Shown here piece after piece: positions 1 through 9,688 of a stretch of DNA of 64,000 bases. The notes beneath the pieces are model-generated. The model had not been told where the DNA came from. It ran no database searches and saw only the letters and a program-made list of their open reading frames with translations. Numbering within the stretch: the stretch's first letter is position 1; the number at the start of each line of letters is the position of its first letter. The translations under genes and the position numbers were made by a program. Source of the DNA: Trichomonas tenax (taxonomy: Eukaryota > Parabasalia > Trichomonadida > Trichomonadidae); assembly GCA_023091735.1 (NCBI GenBank), contig JALKBU010000004.1, positions 94,090 through 158,089 on the forward strand, given 5' to 3'.

Positions 1-1
1 C

Positions 2-133
2 CAAATCAAATCCTACCACAACATAATCGCAATACGGGCAAATAATTTCATGGATAATGATCCACCAGAGCACACTCTCTCAAGCACAAACTCATCAAGT
101 TCTTTAAGCTCATCAGAATCAGAGGTTGAATAA
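2..133 (+). CDS. 3' end of an ORF entering from outside the window, possibly mobile-element derived
   Basis: Reading frame 2 is open from the window edge to TAA at 131-133. It codes for 43 residues ending in a Ser/Glu-rich tail (SSSSLSSSESEVE). An internal ATG lies at 50. I do not recognise the protein. An acidic, serine-rich tail followed at once by another small same-strand ORF (170-484) resembles the tightly packed ORFs of trichomonad transposons, but that is inference only. Sequence upstream of the window would decide what it is. Confidence 0.3.
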   Translation, partial: QIKSYHNIIAIRANNFMDNDPPEHTLSSTNSSSSLSSSESEVE

Positions 134-169
134 ATCAATAATGATCAAAACAGGAGGAACACCAATAGT

Positions 170-484
170 ATGAGCATCCAAGAAAGTCAAAATCGAAATC
201 AATCAACTCAACCCTCACAGAGCAGAAGAAGCGACACTGAAAATAGCAGTCAGGCGATCTCCAACCACAGTGAAGCTCAAACTCCGTCGCAAAGTCAACA
301 ACAACAGCTAGATAACAATGATAATCATTCAGCAGATCAAAGCGAACAAAGCGAAGATCAAAAATCAGAAGTCGAAAACTCTGCAGGCGGAATATATGGA
401 CTCACTCTACATCAACTCAACCTACTAAAAGAGCTCTCGAGAAGACTCAGAACATGCAGGTCGACGGATGATGTCTCAAGCTAG
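170..484 (+). CDS. Hypothetical Gln/Ser-rich protein, 104 aa
   Basis: ATG-initiated ORF of 104 codons. Residues 1-70 are low-complexity and polar (Gln, Ser, Asn, Asp, Glu, with a QQQQ run), so probably disordered. Residues 73-98 (GGIYGLTLHQLNLLKELSRR and onward) look like one amphipathic helix with a basic end. It follows the partial ORF at 2-133 by 36 nt on the same strand and the two could belong to one mobile element. No Inr-like element sits just upstream, which argues against an ordinary cellular gene. The function is unknown; it may be a non-coding remnant. Confidence 0.35.
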   Translation: MSIQESQNRNQSTQPSQSRRSDTENSSQAISNHSEAQTPSQSQQQQLDNNDNHSADQSEQSEDQKSEVENSAGGIYGLTLHQLNLLKELSRRLRTCRSTDDVSS

Positions 485-886
485 ATCATAGAACTAGATA
501 ATAGAGTTAATAATAAATAATCATAGATCGATATTGGTAGAAGATACATTTCAATAAAAAATTATGAACAGAACATTTTTCTCAAATAAAATGTATCTTT
601 ATCTAAAACGGATTCTATTTTATTATTTACATTATTTGAAAATCATGAAAATTAATTAAAAATCAGAGAAAGAAATGTATTTTAATTTATCTTTATTATT
701 TTTAGGTAATTGAAACAGATAGAGCTTGGAGAAACAATGATAAATTCATCGTCAAATCGGAAAATGGAAAATATTGTTTCCCATCAGGAATTTTTTTAAA
801 CATATTCAGTTGATTTTTTTCGTTTTTCAGCTGCTGGAACACTATATGAGTTCAAATTCAAATAAAACGATATCAAAAGTGTTCGG
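485..886. other. Intergenic, AT-rich
   Basis: About 400 nt of AT-rich sequence between the small Q/S-rich ORF and the TPR/ARM-like gene. I see no ORF, RNA gene or repeat in it. The only signal is the Inr-like element at its right end. Confidence 0.6.
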
Positions 887-895
887 CCATTTTCG
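887..895 (+). promoter_or_regulatory. Inr-like initiator of the 896 gene
   Basis: CCATTTTCG lies directly before the ATG at 896. It fits the trichomonad initiator (TCA+1-Y-T-W) except for C in place of the first T. It would give a leader of about 7 nt, normal for trichomonad mRNAs, and supports ATG 896 as the start. Confidence 0.55.
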
Positions 896-2551
896 ATGGA
901 AAAAGTTCGCGAAGAAGCGGAAAATATTCTTAAATTAGTCTCACAGCGCCGCTACAAAGTTGCGTTCGGCAGTATTACTCCTCTTATCGACAGTATCCAA
1001 GGAAATTCTGAAGAAGAAACAGAATTATTATTCGCTTTATTAGCTGCTCGCGCTCAGTGCGCAACAATGCTTGATAAGTCCGATATTGCTGTTGAGGACG
1101 CGAATAGAATCATCAAATCATACAATGAAATCAGAAAAACGCCAGTTGAAAACGATCCACTTAAACTTCATTTCGCAAATGCTCATTTTAGACTTGGTCA
1201 GGTTTTCGAGTCCAAGGAGAACATCCAGGCAGCTTTAGGTGAGTACTCTATCGCTAAGAAAAACGCAGATGCAAAAGAAATCAATCAAGGATTCAATATG
1301 TTCCTTCAACATGTTGGTGTGCCAAGTTTCAGTACAACAGATGATGATGTTAAGCCATACAGAGAGCTCGTAGAACTTTCCTATGATCAAGACGAATTTT
1401 TAGTTCAATGCTTGAAGCTTAAATTGTTCTTAAAGCAGAACCAAATCACAGAGGCTGGCGTAAAGAAGTTAAATTCACGCGCTGTTGGCAGAATTATCTT
1501 CCCATTGATGAAATTATTCATTTACAACACAAAAATTGTCGATGCTCTTTCAGACTTAGCCATTCAACTCTTCTCAGATGGCGTTTACGACTTTTCAAAC
1601 TTAAATCGCTTCGTTCCTGCTTTAAAGGACCTTTCTCCACAACTTCTCGCTAAAATCCTCAAAGTCATCAAATTAGCCGACGATGAGTCAATGAAGAAGG
1701 CCACTGAAGCCGGAATCTACGACATTTTAGAAAAAGCACTCGAATACAATTATGAAGGTTCAGAACTTGAAGATTTACTTTATTCTATCTCTTCCTGCAA
1801 TATCACACAGGAATTGACAGCAAAGATCGCATCAAATCAGAAGTATATCGATACATTATTGCAATTAAAGAATACATGCTCTTTAATTTCACTTTCAAAG
1901 GTCGCCTTCCTTCCTGCATACACCAAGTACCTCGAAGGACCAAAGAATTGTGAATGGATTATCGATTTCATTAACGATAAGACAGAAGTTCCATTTTTGT
2001 CTGCTGCAGCAATTATTTTCTCTCGTTCCATGGTTGTTTGGTCCGACGAGCAGAAGAAGGGCTTAGATTTCACATCCAGGACCGATGTTGGTGACGAAGA
2101 AAAGAGATACGCGTACAGAATTGTTGAAAAGCTTCACGACATCGCGAAGAAGAACACAAAGAGCCCAGAGATCATTTCAAACTTCTTCCTCACATTCGGT
2201 TTCGCTGTTCGTGGAATCCCAGAGTTCTGCGCTGAAAAGAAGATCCATTACACCGCTTCTTTGATGCTCGCTGTTCACAACAAAGAACCACACGTTTGCA
2301 TCAACTGCCTTTCATTTCTCGTCTATCTCCTTGAGGCCGGCTACAAGGTACAGATCAATTTGATTCCAAACTGCCAGAACAATGTCTTGGAGGTCTTGAA
2401 GAACCTCAGAAACATCTCTGGAGTTGTTCAGAACGGTACAGCTTTGTTAATTGGCTTAGGACACCCAGACCGCCACAAATTGTATCAGGCAGCAATCAAG
2501 TCGTGCCCAGAATCAGCAATTCTCAAGAGATATTCTGCTCAACTTATTTAA
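896..2551 (+). CDS. TPR-like / armadillo-like helical repeat protein, 551 aa
   Basis: An uninterrupted ORF with an Inr-like element just before the ATG. Residues about 40-130 look like two or three TPR-type helix pairs: an Ala-rich pair around LLFALLAARAQCATMLDK, and one around FANAHFRLGQVFESKENIQA that carries a TPR-like A..LG..Y pattern. Residues about 150-551 are predicted all-helical without charged low complexity, with the look of armadillo/HEAT repeats. The order TPR then ARM recalls UNC-45/UCS myosin chaperones, but the protein is much shorter than UNC-45 and I see no diagnostic UCS motif, so that is only an alternative. There is no signal peptide or membrane segment, so it is probably a cytosolic scaffold or co-chaperone. 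Codon use is richer in G and C than the flanks, consistent with a real expressed gene. Confidence 0.8.
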   Translation: MEKVREEAENILKLVSQRRYKVAFGSITPLIDSIQGNSEEETELLFALLAARAQCATMLDKSDIAVEDANRIIKSYNEIRKTPVENDPLKLHFANAHFRLGQVFESKENIQAALGEYSIAKKNADAKEINQGFNMFLQHVGVPSFSTTDDDVKPYRELVELSYDQDEFLVQCLKLKLFLKQNQITEAGVKKLNSRAVGRIIFPLMKLFIYNTKIVDALSDLAIQLFSDGVYDFSNLNRFVPALKDLSPQLLAKILKVIKLADDESMKKATEAGIYDILEKALEYNYEGSELEDLLYSISSCNITQELTAKIASNQKYIDTLLQLKNTCSLISLSKVAFLPAYTKYLEGPKNCEWIIDFINDKTEVPFLSAAAIIFSRSMVVWSDEQKKGLDFTSRTDVGDEEKRYAYRIVEKLHDIAKKNTKSPEIISNFFLTFGFAVRGIPEFCAEKKIHYTASLMLAVHNKEPHVCINCLSFLVYLLEAGYKVQINLIPNCQNNVLEVLKNLRNISGVVQNGTALLIGLGHPDRHKLYQAAIKSCPESAILKRYSAQLI

Positions 2552-3093
2552 TTTTATATATTTTTTATATTCTTTTTCTTTGTAAAAAATCGAACATCCA
2601 TTAAATATTTAAAACCAATCTAACGTATTACACTTGGTAATGATTCCATTAACAAATTATTATCAAAAACAAAATTGATATTATGTCATTTCTTCAAATT
2701 ATATATATTTAGTCAATAAAAGTATAAATCATTGATAAGCAGCTTCCTATCTACTTATTCTTTTTATGATATACTATATCAACAAATAATTTCATCTTTC
2801 ATCATACGATTATAAGCAAAAAGTGAAACCATTCTCACAAAAAGTCTATTTACACGATGTCATGTATCAATCATTAAATTTTATATTTTTCTAAAATATT
2901 TCATATATAATATATTTACTTATATAAATAAATTCTACTGATCAATGTATATTTAAATTTATAGTTAAATCGAAATCAAGTTCTATGACAAGAAAAAGTC
3001 GAAAAATGACACTTTTGATAATTGAACTTTATTTTCTTCGCAAGGTCCAAAAGCCCAAAATATAGACTCTACACGAAATATTGATCCATAAAA
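2552..3093. other. Intergenic, AT-rich
   Basis: About 540 nt between two same-strand genes. Very AT-rich, with many short TATA-like runs. I see no ORF, RNA gene or repeat. Confidence 0.6.
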
Positions 3094-3100
3094 TCACAAA
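3094..3100 (+). promoter_or_regulatory. Inr-like element of the 3101 gene
   Basis: TCACAAA directly precedes the ATG at 3101. A second candidate, TCAG at 3133-3136, lies 11 nt before the in-frame ATG at 3146. Which one is used decides between a 639-aa and a 624-aa protein. Confidence 0.45.
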
Positions 3101-5020
3101 ATGAAAAGATATGATTTTTGGCGCCAAAAAGTTCAGAAAAATAAAATGCGCGTCCAAATACTTTCTCCTATTGACAGAGTTATAGGTATCGATATTGGTC
3201 CCAAATCAACAGTTCTCGATGTCAAACGCACAGTATCTAAGCTCACTGGCATCTCGCAGTCGAATCTTGACTTCTATTTTAATTCCGCAAGATTGAACGA
3301 CGAAGACTCTCTCAAAGACGTATCAATGTTGATCTGCCACGTCGTGGACGGTCCTCCACTGAATGAAAGCGAGGAAAGCGAAGTTCCTTCTGATTTACAT
3401 TCACAGCTTCAAGAAATCATGAAGCTCGGCTACGAAGAGGCTACAGCCAATTACACGCTCCGTAAATTCAAGTTTGACCTCGACAAAGCCATCTTTTTCC
3501 TCAAAGAAAAGCAGGAAGACCCTAAAAACGCCAAACAAGCTTTCCCAGCTACAACAGAAGAAGCAGGTAACCACGGAATTGCTTATGATAACCTCAAGAA
3601 TGAATATCCAATATTATTCGAACCGATTCCGTTAGATGCCGATATTAATGATTATATCAAATTCCTCAACGATTCCCTCCCGGATCATGAAATCCTTGAT
3701 GTCAGCAATCTGGTCAGGTGCTTCATCGAATCTGAATACAACATTTACACAACAAGCCGCAATTTCCCGCAATTCCGTGTTGGATACCTTGAATATGTTC
3801 TCTTTTGGATCGTAAGAACAATAACAGACCGCAAAGTCCAGTCCCAGGCCTCCTGGAACATGATTGAAAATCGTTTTATCTTTGAAATGTCAGCAATCGG
3901 ACATAGCTTCAAGGAATTAGACAATGTTTTCCATATCGAAGGCCGCAACAAGACTGATGAACACAAGAACACAGTCAGAAAGACTTTGAAGAGAAGTTGG
4001 ATTTTACCGCGCTTCCTGGAGCAATTCCCGTCCAGTCCGGATCTCCGAGCTGGATATAACGCAGATGGCGTCCCAGTGTACCTTCCAGATCTCGTCAATA
4101 TGATCCAGAAGAAGCCAAAAACATACGATGAAGACAAACTCGTCGAAATGTTCCCGGTTTTCAGGAAGGAGCTCGTGAAAATCGCCCAGAAATTACTTTC
4201 TGAGCAAGCTCCACAGAAAGCGAAACAAATTCCTCAATTACCTGAAGAGGAACCACCGGAAATTCCTCTTTACATGAACGAGGAACAGCCGAATCAGAAG
4301 TTCGAGGAGCACCAATCCCGCTCAAACTGGCCAACAGAGGAAGATCAGTTGTTACTCAACAGATACGCTGAGACAATGACTTACAAAGGAAACAGATGGG
4401 ACTATATCAGAAGGTTCCTTCCAAAGAGAACAAGCAAATCAATCTATTCACATTATAGAATTCTTGAATACGAAATTAAGTCTGATAAGCGCCCAGAACT
4501 TATTGTACCACCAGCAGTCCTCGAGGAGATCATGAAGAGACCAGTTTTCACAGACGAACAAAAGCAATTCGGTGAGTTATCCGAAATGGTCGATATTGTT
4601 GAAGCAATCCAAGTTTATTATGAGCAGAACGGCAACTGGAACATCATCTCACGCAGAATGCCACAGTTCAAGGGTGGTTACATTGCTTATCTTCTTTATT
4701 ACGTTTGCACTTCTCTTAAGAAGACAAGACGCACGAAGACATGGTCAATGGCAGAGCTCCGCTTCTTACTCGAGAAGAGAGTCGATGGCGTTCCTGTTTT
4801 GGACATTTCCGACCTCTTGGCGAATAAATCTCCAAAACAAGTCGACACAAAGCGTACTCAGATCTATACCACCATCAGACAATCACCTTATCTCAAGCAG
4901 TTCGCTGAGTTCGTTGGAAAGGTTGATAAGGAAGGCGCTGTCTATGATGAAAACGGAATTCCTTCATACTTGCCGCCACTGATCGAGAAGTTCAAGACTG
5001 AGATACGTATTGTTGAGTAA
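3101..5020 (+). CDS. UBL-UBA-Myb protein with two copies of an unnamed repeat module, 639 aa
   Basis: Residues 16-85 form a ubiquitin-like fold (MRVQILSP start, TVLDVKRTVSKLTGI helix). Residues 96-137 look like a UBA domain (MKLGYEEATANYTLRKF). Two copies of a further module follow. Copy 1 has FPQFRVGYLEYVLFW at 222-236, a conserved Trp at 252 and DGVPVYLPDL at 322-331. A Myb/SANT-like helix region sits at 408-456 (NWPTEEDQLLLNRYAETM). Copy 2 has MPQFKGGYIAYLLYY at 520-534, Trp 548 and NGIPSYLPPL at 618-627. The gene is a short paralogue of the one at 55586-60061, which shares every element. By homology the true start may be Met16 (nt 3146), which aligns with Met1 of the paralogue. Myb domains suggest DNA or chromatin binding, and UBL plus UBA suggest a link to ubiquitin or proteasome traffic as in Rad23-like adaptors. 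Both roles are inference. Confidence 0.8.
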   Translation: MKRYDFWRQKVQKNKMRVQILSPIDRVIGIDIGPKSTVLDVKRTVSKLTGISQSNLDFYFNSARLNDEDSLKDVSMLICHVVDGPPLNESEESEVPSDLHSQLQEIMKLGYEEATANYTLRKFKFDLDKAIFFLKEKQEDPKNAKQAFPATTEEAGNHGIAYDNLKNEYPILFEPIPLDADINDYIKFLNDSLPDHEILDVSNLVRCFIESEYNIYTTSRNFPQFRVGYLEYVLFWIVRTITDRKVQSQASWNMIENRFIFEMSAIGHSFKELDNVFHIEGRNKTDEHKNTVRKTLKRSWILPRFLEQFPSSPDLRAGYNADGVPVYLPDLVNMIQKKPKTYDEDKLVEMFPVFRKELVKIAQKLLSEQAPQKAKQIPQLPEEEPPEIPLYMNEEQPNQKFEEHQSRSNWPTEEDQLLLNRYAETMTYKGNRWDYIRRFLPKRTSKSIYSHYRILEYEIKSDKRPELIVPPAVLEEIMKRPVFTDEQKQFGELSEMVDIVEAIQVYYEQNGNWNIISRRMPQFKGGYIAYLLYYVCTSLKKTRRTKTWSMAELRFLLEKRVDGVPVLDISDLLANKSPKQVDTKRTQIYTTIRQSPYLKQFAEFVGKVDKEGAVYDENGIPSYLPPLIEKFKTEIRIVE

Positions 5021-5960
5021 ATAATAAACAAAATGTTTGAGTCAAAAATTAATAAAGTATTATCATTATTAAAATTTCAAAATCTTTTTTAATGATCTTT
5101 CACAGAATATTTCGCTTATACAGGGCTACGGCTCATGATTGAGCATAACCATTTTGGTTGATTATGTAATTCAACATTTCAGAATTTATAACTGTTACCG
5201 CGATCACCAGTATAACCGACAACCATCAGTATAAATTCAATTTTTGAAGGTGCAAAATGGCATAACGATAGAAATATAAGAAAATAAAGAAAAATTCTAG
5301 ATAAAATCTACTTTTTGAGATTCTTTTTAAATGAGAATTCGATCTTCTTTTTCTTGATTATTCCTCATTTATGTTCAATGATCATTTGGTTTTCTTTGTT
5401 AGATAATGACAGAAATATCAACAGCAATATTAAAGCTGATATCAGCAATCAAGCAACCGCATCTTCTTTCCTGATTAAGTTTATAAATGAAATATCAATA
5501 TATTAGAGACTGTAAAAAATCACATAACTGCTATACATAAAAAAGCGCAGATAACTAATACATATCGAATTATAAAAATAGAAATATCTTTTCTAGCCAA
5601 TGAGTTATTGGCAAAATTTGTAAAAATGTAAACATTTTGTGAACAATAACTTTCATTACAAGATCACATATTTATGTGATTAGGAGTTTTTAGCATCATT
5701 GTTCATGTTCACTGATTGACTATGAATTCATATCCGTATTAGAGTAGTTTTGTGACGGAATTGTTTTATAAGAAATAAAAACAACATCATCCGATGTTGA
5801 TTTTGCATTCCATTGGAAACTCTTTAAGCAGTAGTTGTTGTAAATCTTGTTGTCGCTGTTTTGATATTTTTAATTTCTAATGAAATCAATCAGAATCTGC
5901 GTTTTGATGTTTGAAAGTTCATTCATAATTTAAGGTTCCATCACCTCACTTCTTTGAAGG
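5021..5960. other. Intergenic, AT-rich
   Basis: About 940 nt. The only open stretch is a 63-codon one (5315-5506) with no Inr and biased, phenylalanine-rich composition, which I do not accept as a gene. The right end (from about 5700) may be decayed upstream sequence of the Pmp-like pseudogene that follows. Confidence 0.5.
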
Positions 5961-6971
5961 TCGATTTTTTGGCCTTTGAGAAGTCAAATTCACGCCGACA
6001 CTGCTCCGAGTAGTGTTTGGAACCTATTTTACGATTCATCATACACAGGAAATGACTACATTTACAAAGAAAATGCACAAATTGAAGTTAAAAATTTGGA
6101 AGTCTTTGTTTTTTCATGTATATTCCATGATTTTATTACCAGCTGCATCAAACTAACTTCTGATCAAATCAAATTCCTCCATTCTCTCTGTTTTTATGAT
6201 AATTGCCGAAATTCCGATTCTGGTGGTGCGATATTCTTTAAATGTAGAAGTTTAATTGTTCAGCACAGATTCTGCACAACAAATACATACGTTACATCTA
6301 ATAGAGGCTTTCATTCTTATATTATTTCCTCTTCTGATTTAAAAAATATTGTTTTTGAAAGTTCGATTTGCAATTGCATTCAAGAAAATTATCAATCAAC
6401 ATTATATTTAGAATATGGTAAAATCGAAATATCTTCATCAAATATTTCGAAAAATACTGCACATACTTTTTCAGGAGCTTGGATTCAAAATTCCAAAAAT
6501 GAAGGAATTGTCAATTTTTCGACATTTGAAGGAAATTCAGCAGCAAAAGGATATATATGTCTTGGCCATTTTTATGCCGCATACAAAGATTTCATGTGTA
6601 ACTTTGTAGGTAACACCCAATCAAGTGGCAGATTTGGCTGCTTTTATATTAATGGAATTCTCACAGTTGAGAACTGTACAATTATTGGTCCATATGGAAA
6701 TGGAACTGCTTTTTCTGCTAATTCTAATAATGAAAAGATTAACATTGTTCATTGTAATATTGATATTTTCTCTACATATTATGGTTCATATTCTACAACA
6801 GGAATCCAAATAACTAAGAGTTTGAATCCACTGTCGCATTTATCTACATATCAATGTCAAGTAATAAGAACTCTCGAAAATAAATCAGCAAAAAATCATA
6901 AATCATGCTTCTTATGTAACTCTAAAATTGTTTCATGCATTTGCGATAACATATGTTTACTTGGTGTTTAA
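5961..6971 (+). pseudogene. Pmp-like / right-handed beta-helix surface protein, fragment without start
   Basis: An open frame of about 330 codons with short, Asn/Ser/Cys-rich beta-strand repeats: DSGGAIFFKC, ISSSNISKNTAHTFSG, FEGNSAAKGYICLG, NCTIIGPYGNGTAF. The pattern (GGAI-[FY], then a short strand ending in C, then N-x-x) matches the Pmp-like or parallel beta-helix families that are abundant on trichomonad cell surfaces. The frame opens after a TGA at 5955-5957 and has no ATG before the repeats. It ends at TAA 6969-6971 without the C-terminal membrane anchor usual for these proteins. No signal peptide is visible. I read it as a decayed family member; the pmp assignment rests on motif style only. 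Confidence 0.6.
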
Positions 6972-7218
6972 ATAATAAAAATAACCTCCAATTTCAATTG
7001 CTAATGATCATTGGATGTTTTTATAGATCCCAAAGTATTGGGGATGCAAAAAATAATTTCATATCTTCCTTAAATTTCTATAGAAGATCTTCTATTTACT
7101 CGTTTCTTATCAGAAATGATATTTGTGAATATATAAAGCTTATATTTCGCTATAGAAATTTCTGTCCATTATTATAACTAAGCATTTAAATCACAAATTA
7201 ATTAATGTTTTATTTATA

Positions 7219-8800
7219 TTAGATTACTATTGCAACAAAAACTAATAGAAAACGTGATTCATGATGTCCATGAATAACTTTGCATGATATATAATAATAA
7301 TCAGGACATTTGTATTGAAATGCAAAAAAGGAATTCCAATATCTGTAAAAAAGATTTTGTTTATCTGGAGATATTGAAACAGAACTGCAACTATGAACTC
7401 CTTTGCATCCATCGAACGCACCAGTGCCAATTTCGCTGATTGAGTTTGAAGAGAAATAGATGAGGAAAAGCTGTCTGCAATCTTTAAATGTCCAATAGCC
7501 AATTGACTTTATCTTGACATCGTTGAGCATAACACGCATCAAGTTTTCAGCACCCATGAATGCATTTTTCCGAATTGATTCCATGTCAGGTGGAACGACA
7601 TAATTAGGAATCTCACTATAAGGGAGGAACGTTATGAAATTTGTCTGATTGTTGTTTGTTAGTGCACCATTATCAAATCTGTAGTTCCTCTCGTCTGGTG
7701 AAACTGCCATCGTCTTAAGCTGACTGCAGCTAAGGAAACAGCCACCAAATATGAACTGGATTGATGATCCGTTTTGAAATTCGTCAAAGACTTCGGAATG
7801 ATAAATCTTGTGAGCGAGGAGCATCCATCAAATGCACTCAAACCGATTTCAATGATATTATTGGAGAGCGTCAATTTAATCAAGTTTGTGCATTGGCAAC
7901 AACAAAATTGAGGGATATTGACATAAGAACTGAATTCAGTTAATCCAGAGTGATCGAATGCATAAATTCCAATAGATGTGATAGTCCTTGGTAAGTTTGC
8001 ATATGTGATTCCAGAGTTTTGAAATGCAAAATCACCAATAGTTGAAACTTTTGTGTTTGATAGTTCAATGTCTTGAAGAACTTTTGTATTTTCAAATGCT
8101 CTGAATCCTAATGATGTTATAGAATTTGGAAGTGTAATTGATCTCAGTATTTCACACCAAGAAAAACAGTAATGAGAGATTGACGCTAATTGGCAATTCA
8201 AATCAAATGTTACAGTTTCCAATTGCCTGCAATTGAGAAATGCATTTTCATTTAATTGCGTCAATCCTCGAGTGAATATGCAAGATGAAACACTCGACCC
8301 ATCAAAAGCATTTTTAACAATTACCAATTGATCATTATTAGAAAATATAACTTTATCTATTTTTTGTTTGCAAATCAAGATTCGCCAATCCTTGTGCATG
8401 CTTGAGGAATTGTAATGCTTACAGGAGGGTTTCCTGGTCTTTGCAGCAAAGTTATAATCGTTGTTCCTGAATCAATACATGTTAAATTGTTTTGAATTAT
8501 TACATTTGGTGATAGAGATTTAAAGAATAAATTTGGACAATTAACGAATGCTCCTTCTTCAAGAAGTGTAAATTCTGCTGGTAATGTCTTTGAGTTCCAT
8601 CAATAAAATCTCTTTTAATTGTATCTGTTTCTTCAAGAACCCAAAGTGGTTTATTGAATATTTCTGTGGATAATTTTTAATTGCGAGAACTTCATTAACA
8701 TTATTGCAGAAAACTTTTTATGTGCAATTATGGGAGAATATTTTAATGAATTGATTTCCATAGAATTATCTAATCCAATATTTATCTGATTCAGAGATTC
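7219..8800 (-). pseudogene. BspA-like leucine-rich repeat (LRR_5) surface protein, frameshifted
   Basis: Between 8399 and 7659 the minus strand encodes typical BspA-like repeats (NCRQLETVTFD, ITLPNSITSLGFRAFENT, IGDFAFQNSGITYANLP, IGLSAFDGCSSLTRFIIPKS). In trichomonads this repeat family forms a large set of candidate surface or adhesion proteins. The repeats then continue in a second frame from about 7824 to 7219 (CSQLKTMAVSPDE, IRKNAFMGAENLMRV, IGYWTFKDCRQL, IGTGAFDGCKGV), so at least one frameshift lies between 7830 and 7660. Upstream coding (8400-8800) is in yet another frame and includes LPAEFTLLEEGAFVNCPNLF. No start codon with an Inr is visible. This is a decayed gene; it sits in tandem with a second, more degraded copy immediately upstream. 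Confidence 0.75.
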
Positions 8801-9497
8801 TTATAAGATCATTGTGATACTTTTTATCGATGTTACCTCAATAACTATAGATGTCCAATGGTATTTGATCGACGTTTATTTCAGATCAACAAAATATAAA
8901 ACAATATAAAGCGAAGAATGGAAATCGAAATGGTTGTCCAACTATACATGTTTCAAAAAATTTATTGTAATATATTCGATACCATAATGCAATAAAATCT
9001 ACATCACGCAGTATACCTGAAATAATAACTGGAATCAATACTGAATTTAAATAATACATTCATATAGGATAATACCAAAAAACTGTCCCTGGCTGTCCAT
9101 CAATAAATGCTGTTTTTGCTGTTTCACTTTCCTCATGAACCCAAAGATTTCGAACGCAAAGACCTTGGAATGAGGTTTCCGTATTTGGAGATAAAATTTT
9201 AAATCCTGGAACAGGTTTTCCTTTTTCTTCAACACAATCTAATGGGAAAACAGATTGTTTAAAATTAATTAATTCGACATTTGAAACATGATAGATAAAT
9301 TCATAATAACGATTATTTTTATTAATTTTGTTATATGTCTCGTTTAATATTGAATATTTCTGGGGATGGTCTTTGATTTCAAGAACTTCGCTAAGATTGT
9401 TGAAATGGACTTTTCATGTAGCATTATGAGAGAATATTTTGATGAACTGATTTCCGTTGAACTCTCTAATCTCATATTAATCTGAATTAGAGAACCA
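8656..9497. repeat. Imperfect direct repeat (about 140 nt, offset about 700 nt)
   Basis: Two diverged copies, roughly 8656-8797 and 9355-9497. They share blocks such as GAGAATATTTT, GAACTTC and GATTTCC in the same order. They are the homologous upstream parts of the two tandem BspA-like pseudogenes. I aligned them by eye, so the limits are approximate. Confidence 0.6.
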
Positions 9498-9500
9498 ATC
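8801..9500 (-). pseudogene. Second, more decayed BspA-like gene fragment in tandem
   Basis: Minus-strand sequence around 9250-9060 reads GKPVPGFKILSPN ... LWVHEESETAKTAFIDG, which matches LWVLEETDTIKRDFIDG encoded near 8660-8590 in the neighbouring pseudogene. At nucleotide level, 9355-9497 is an imperfect direct repeat of about 8656-8797. This second copy has stops in every frame and only its upstream part is recognisable. It looks like an older tandem duplicate truncated before its leucine-rich repeats. Its outer limits are approximate. Confidence 0.55.
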
Positions 9501-9688
9501 TTCGATTGAACTCCAAAATGTAAATATGATACTTTTCAAAGAGTACATAAAAAAGATCATTGAAAACTGACAATATATTCTAAATTTAATGTTTCCACTT
9601 TCCAATCATTGGTTGAACTTTTGCTTTCTAATGATAAAATTTTGTAAAAATATTCGATTTTTATAATACAAAATAAAACGCATCTAAA

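Noticed and set aside
3745..4137. 130-codon minus-strand frame in the 3101 gene
   Set aside because: Opposite a well-supported gene with conserved modules; no Inr.
5315..5506. 63-codon plus-strand frame
   Set aside because: Phe/Ile-rich from AT-rich DNA, no initiator and no family resemblance.
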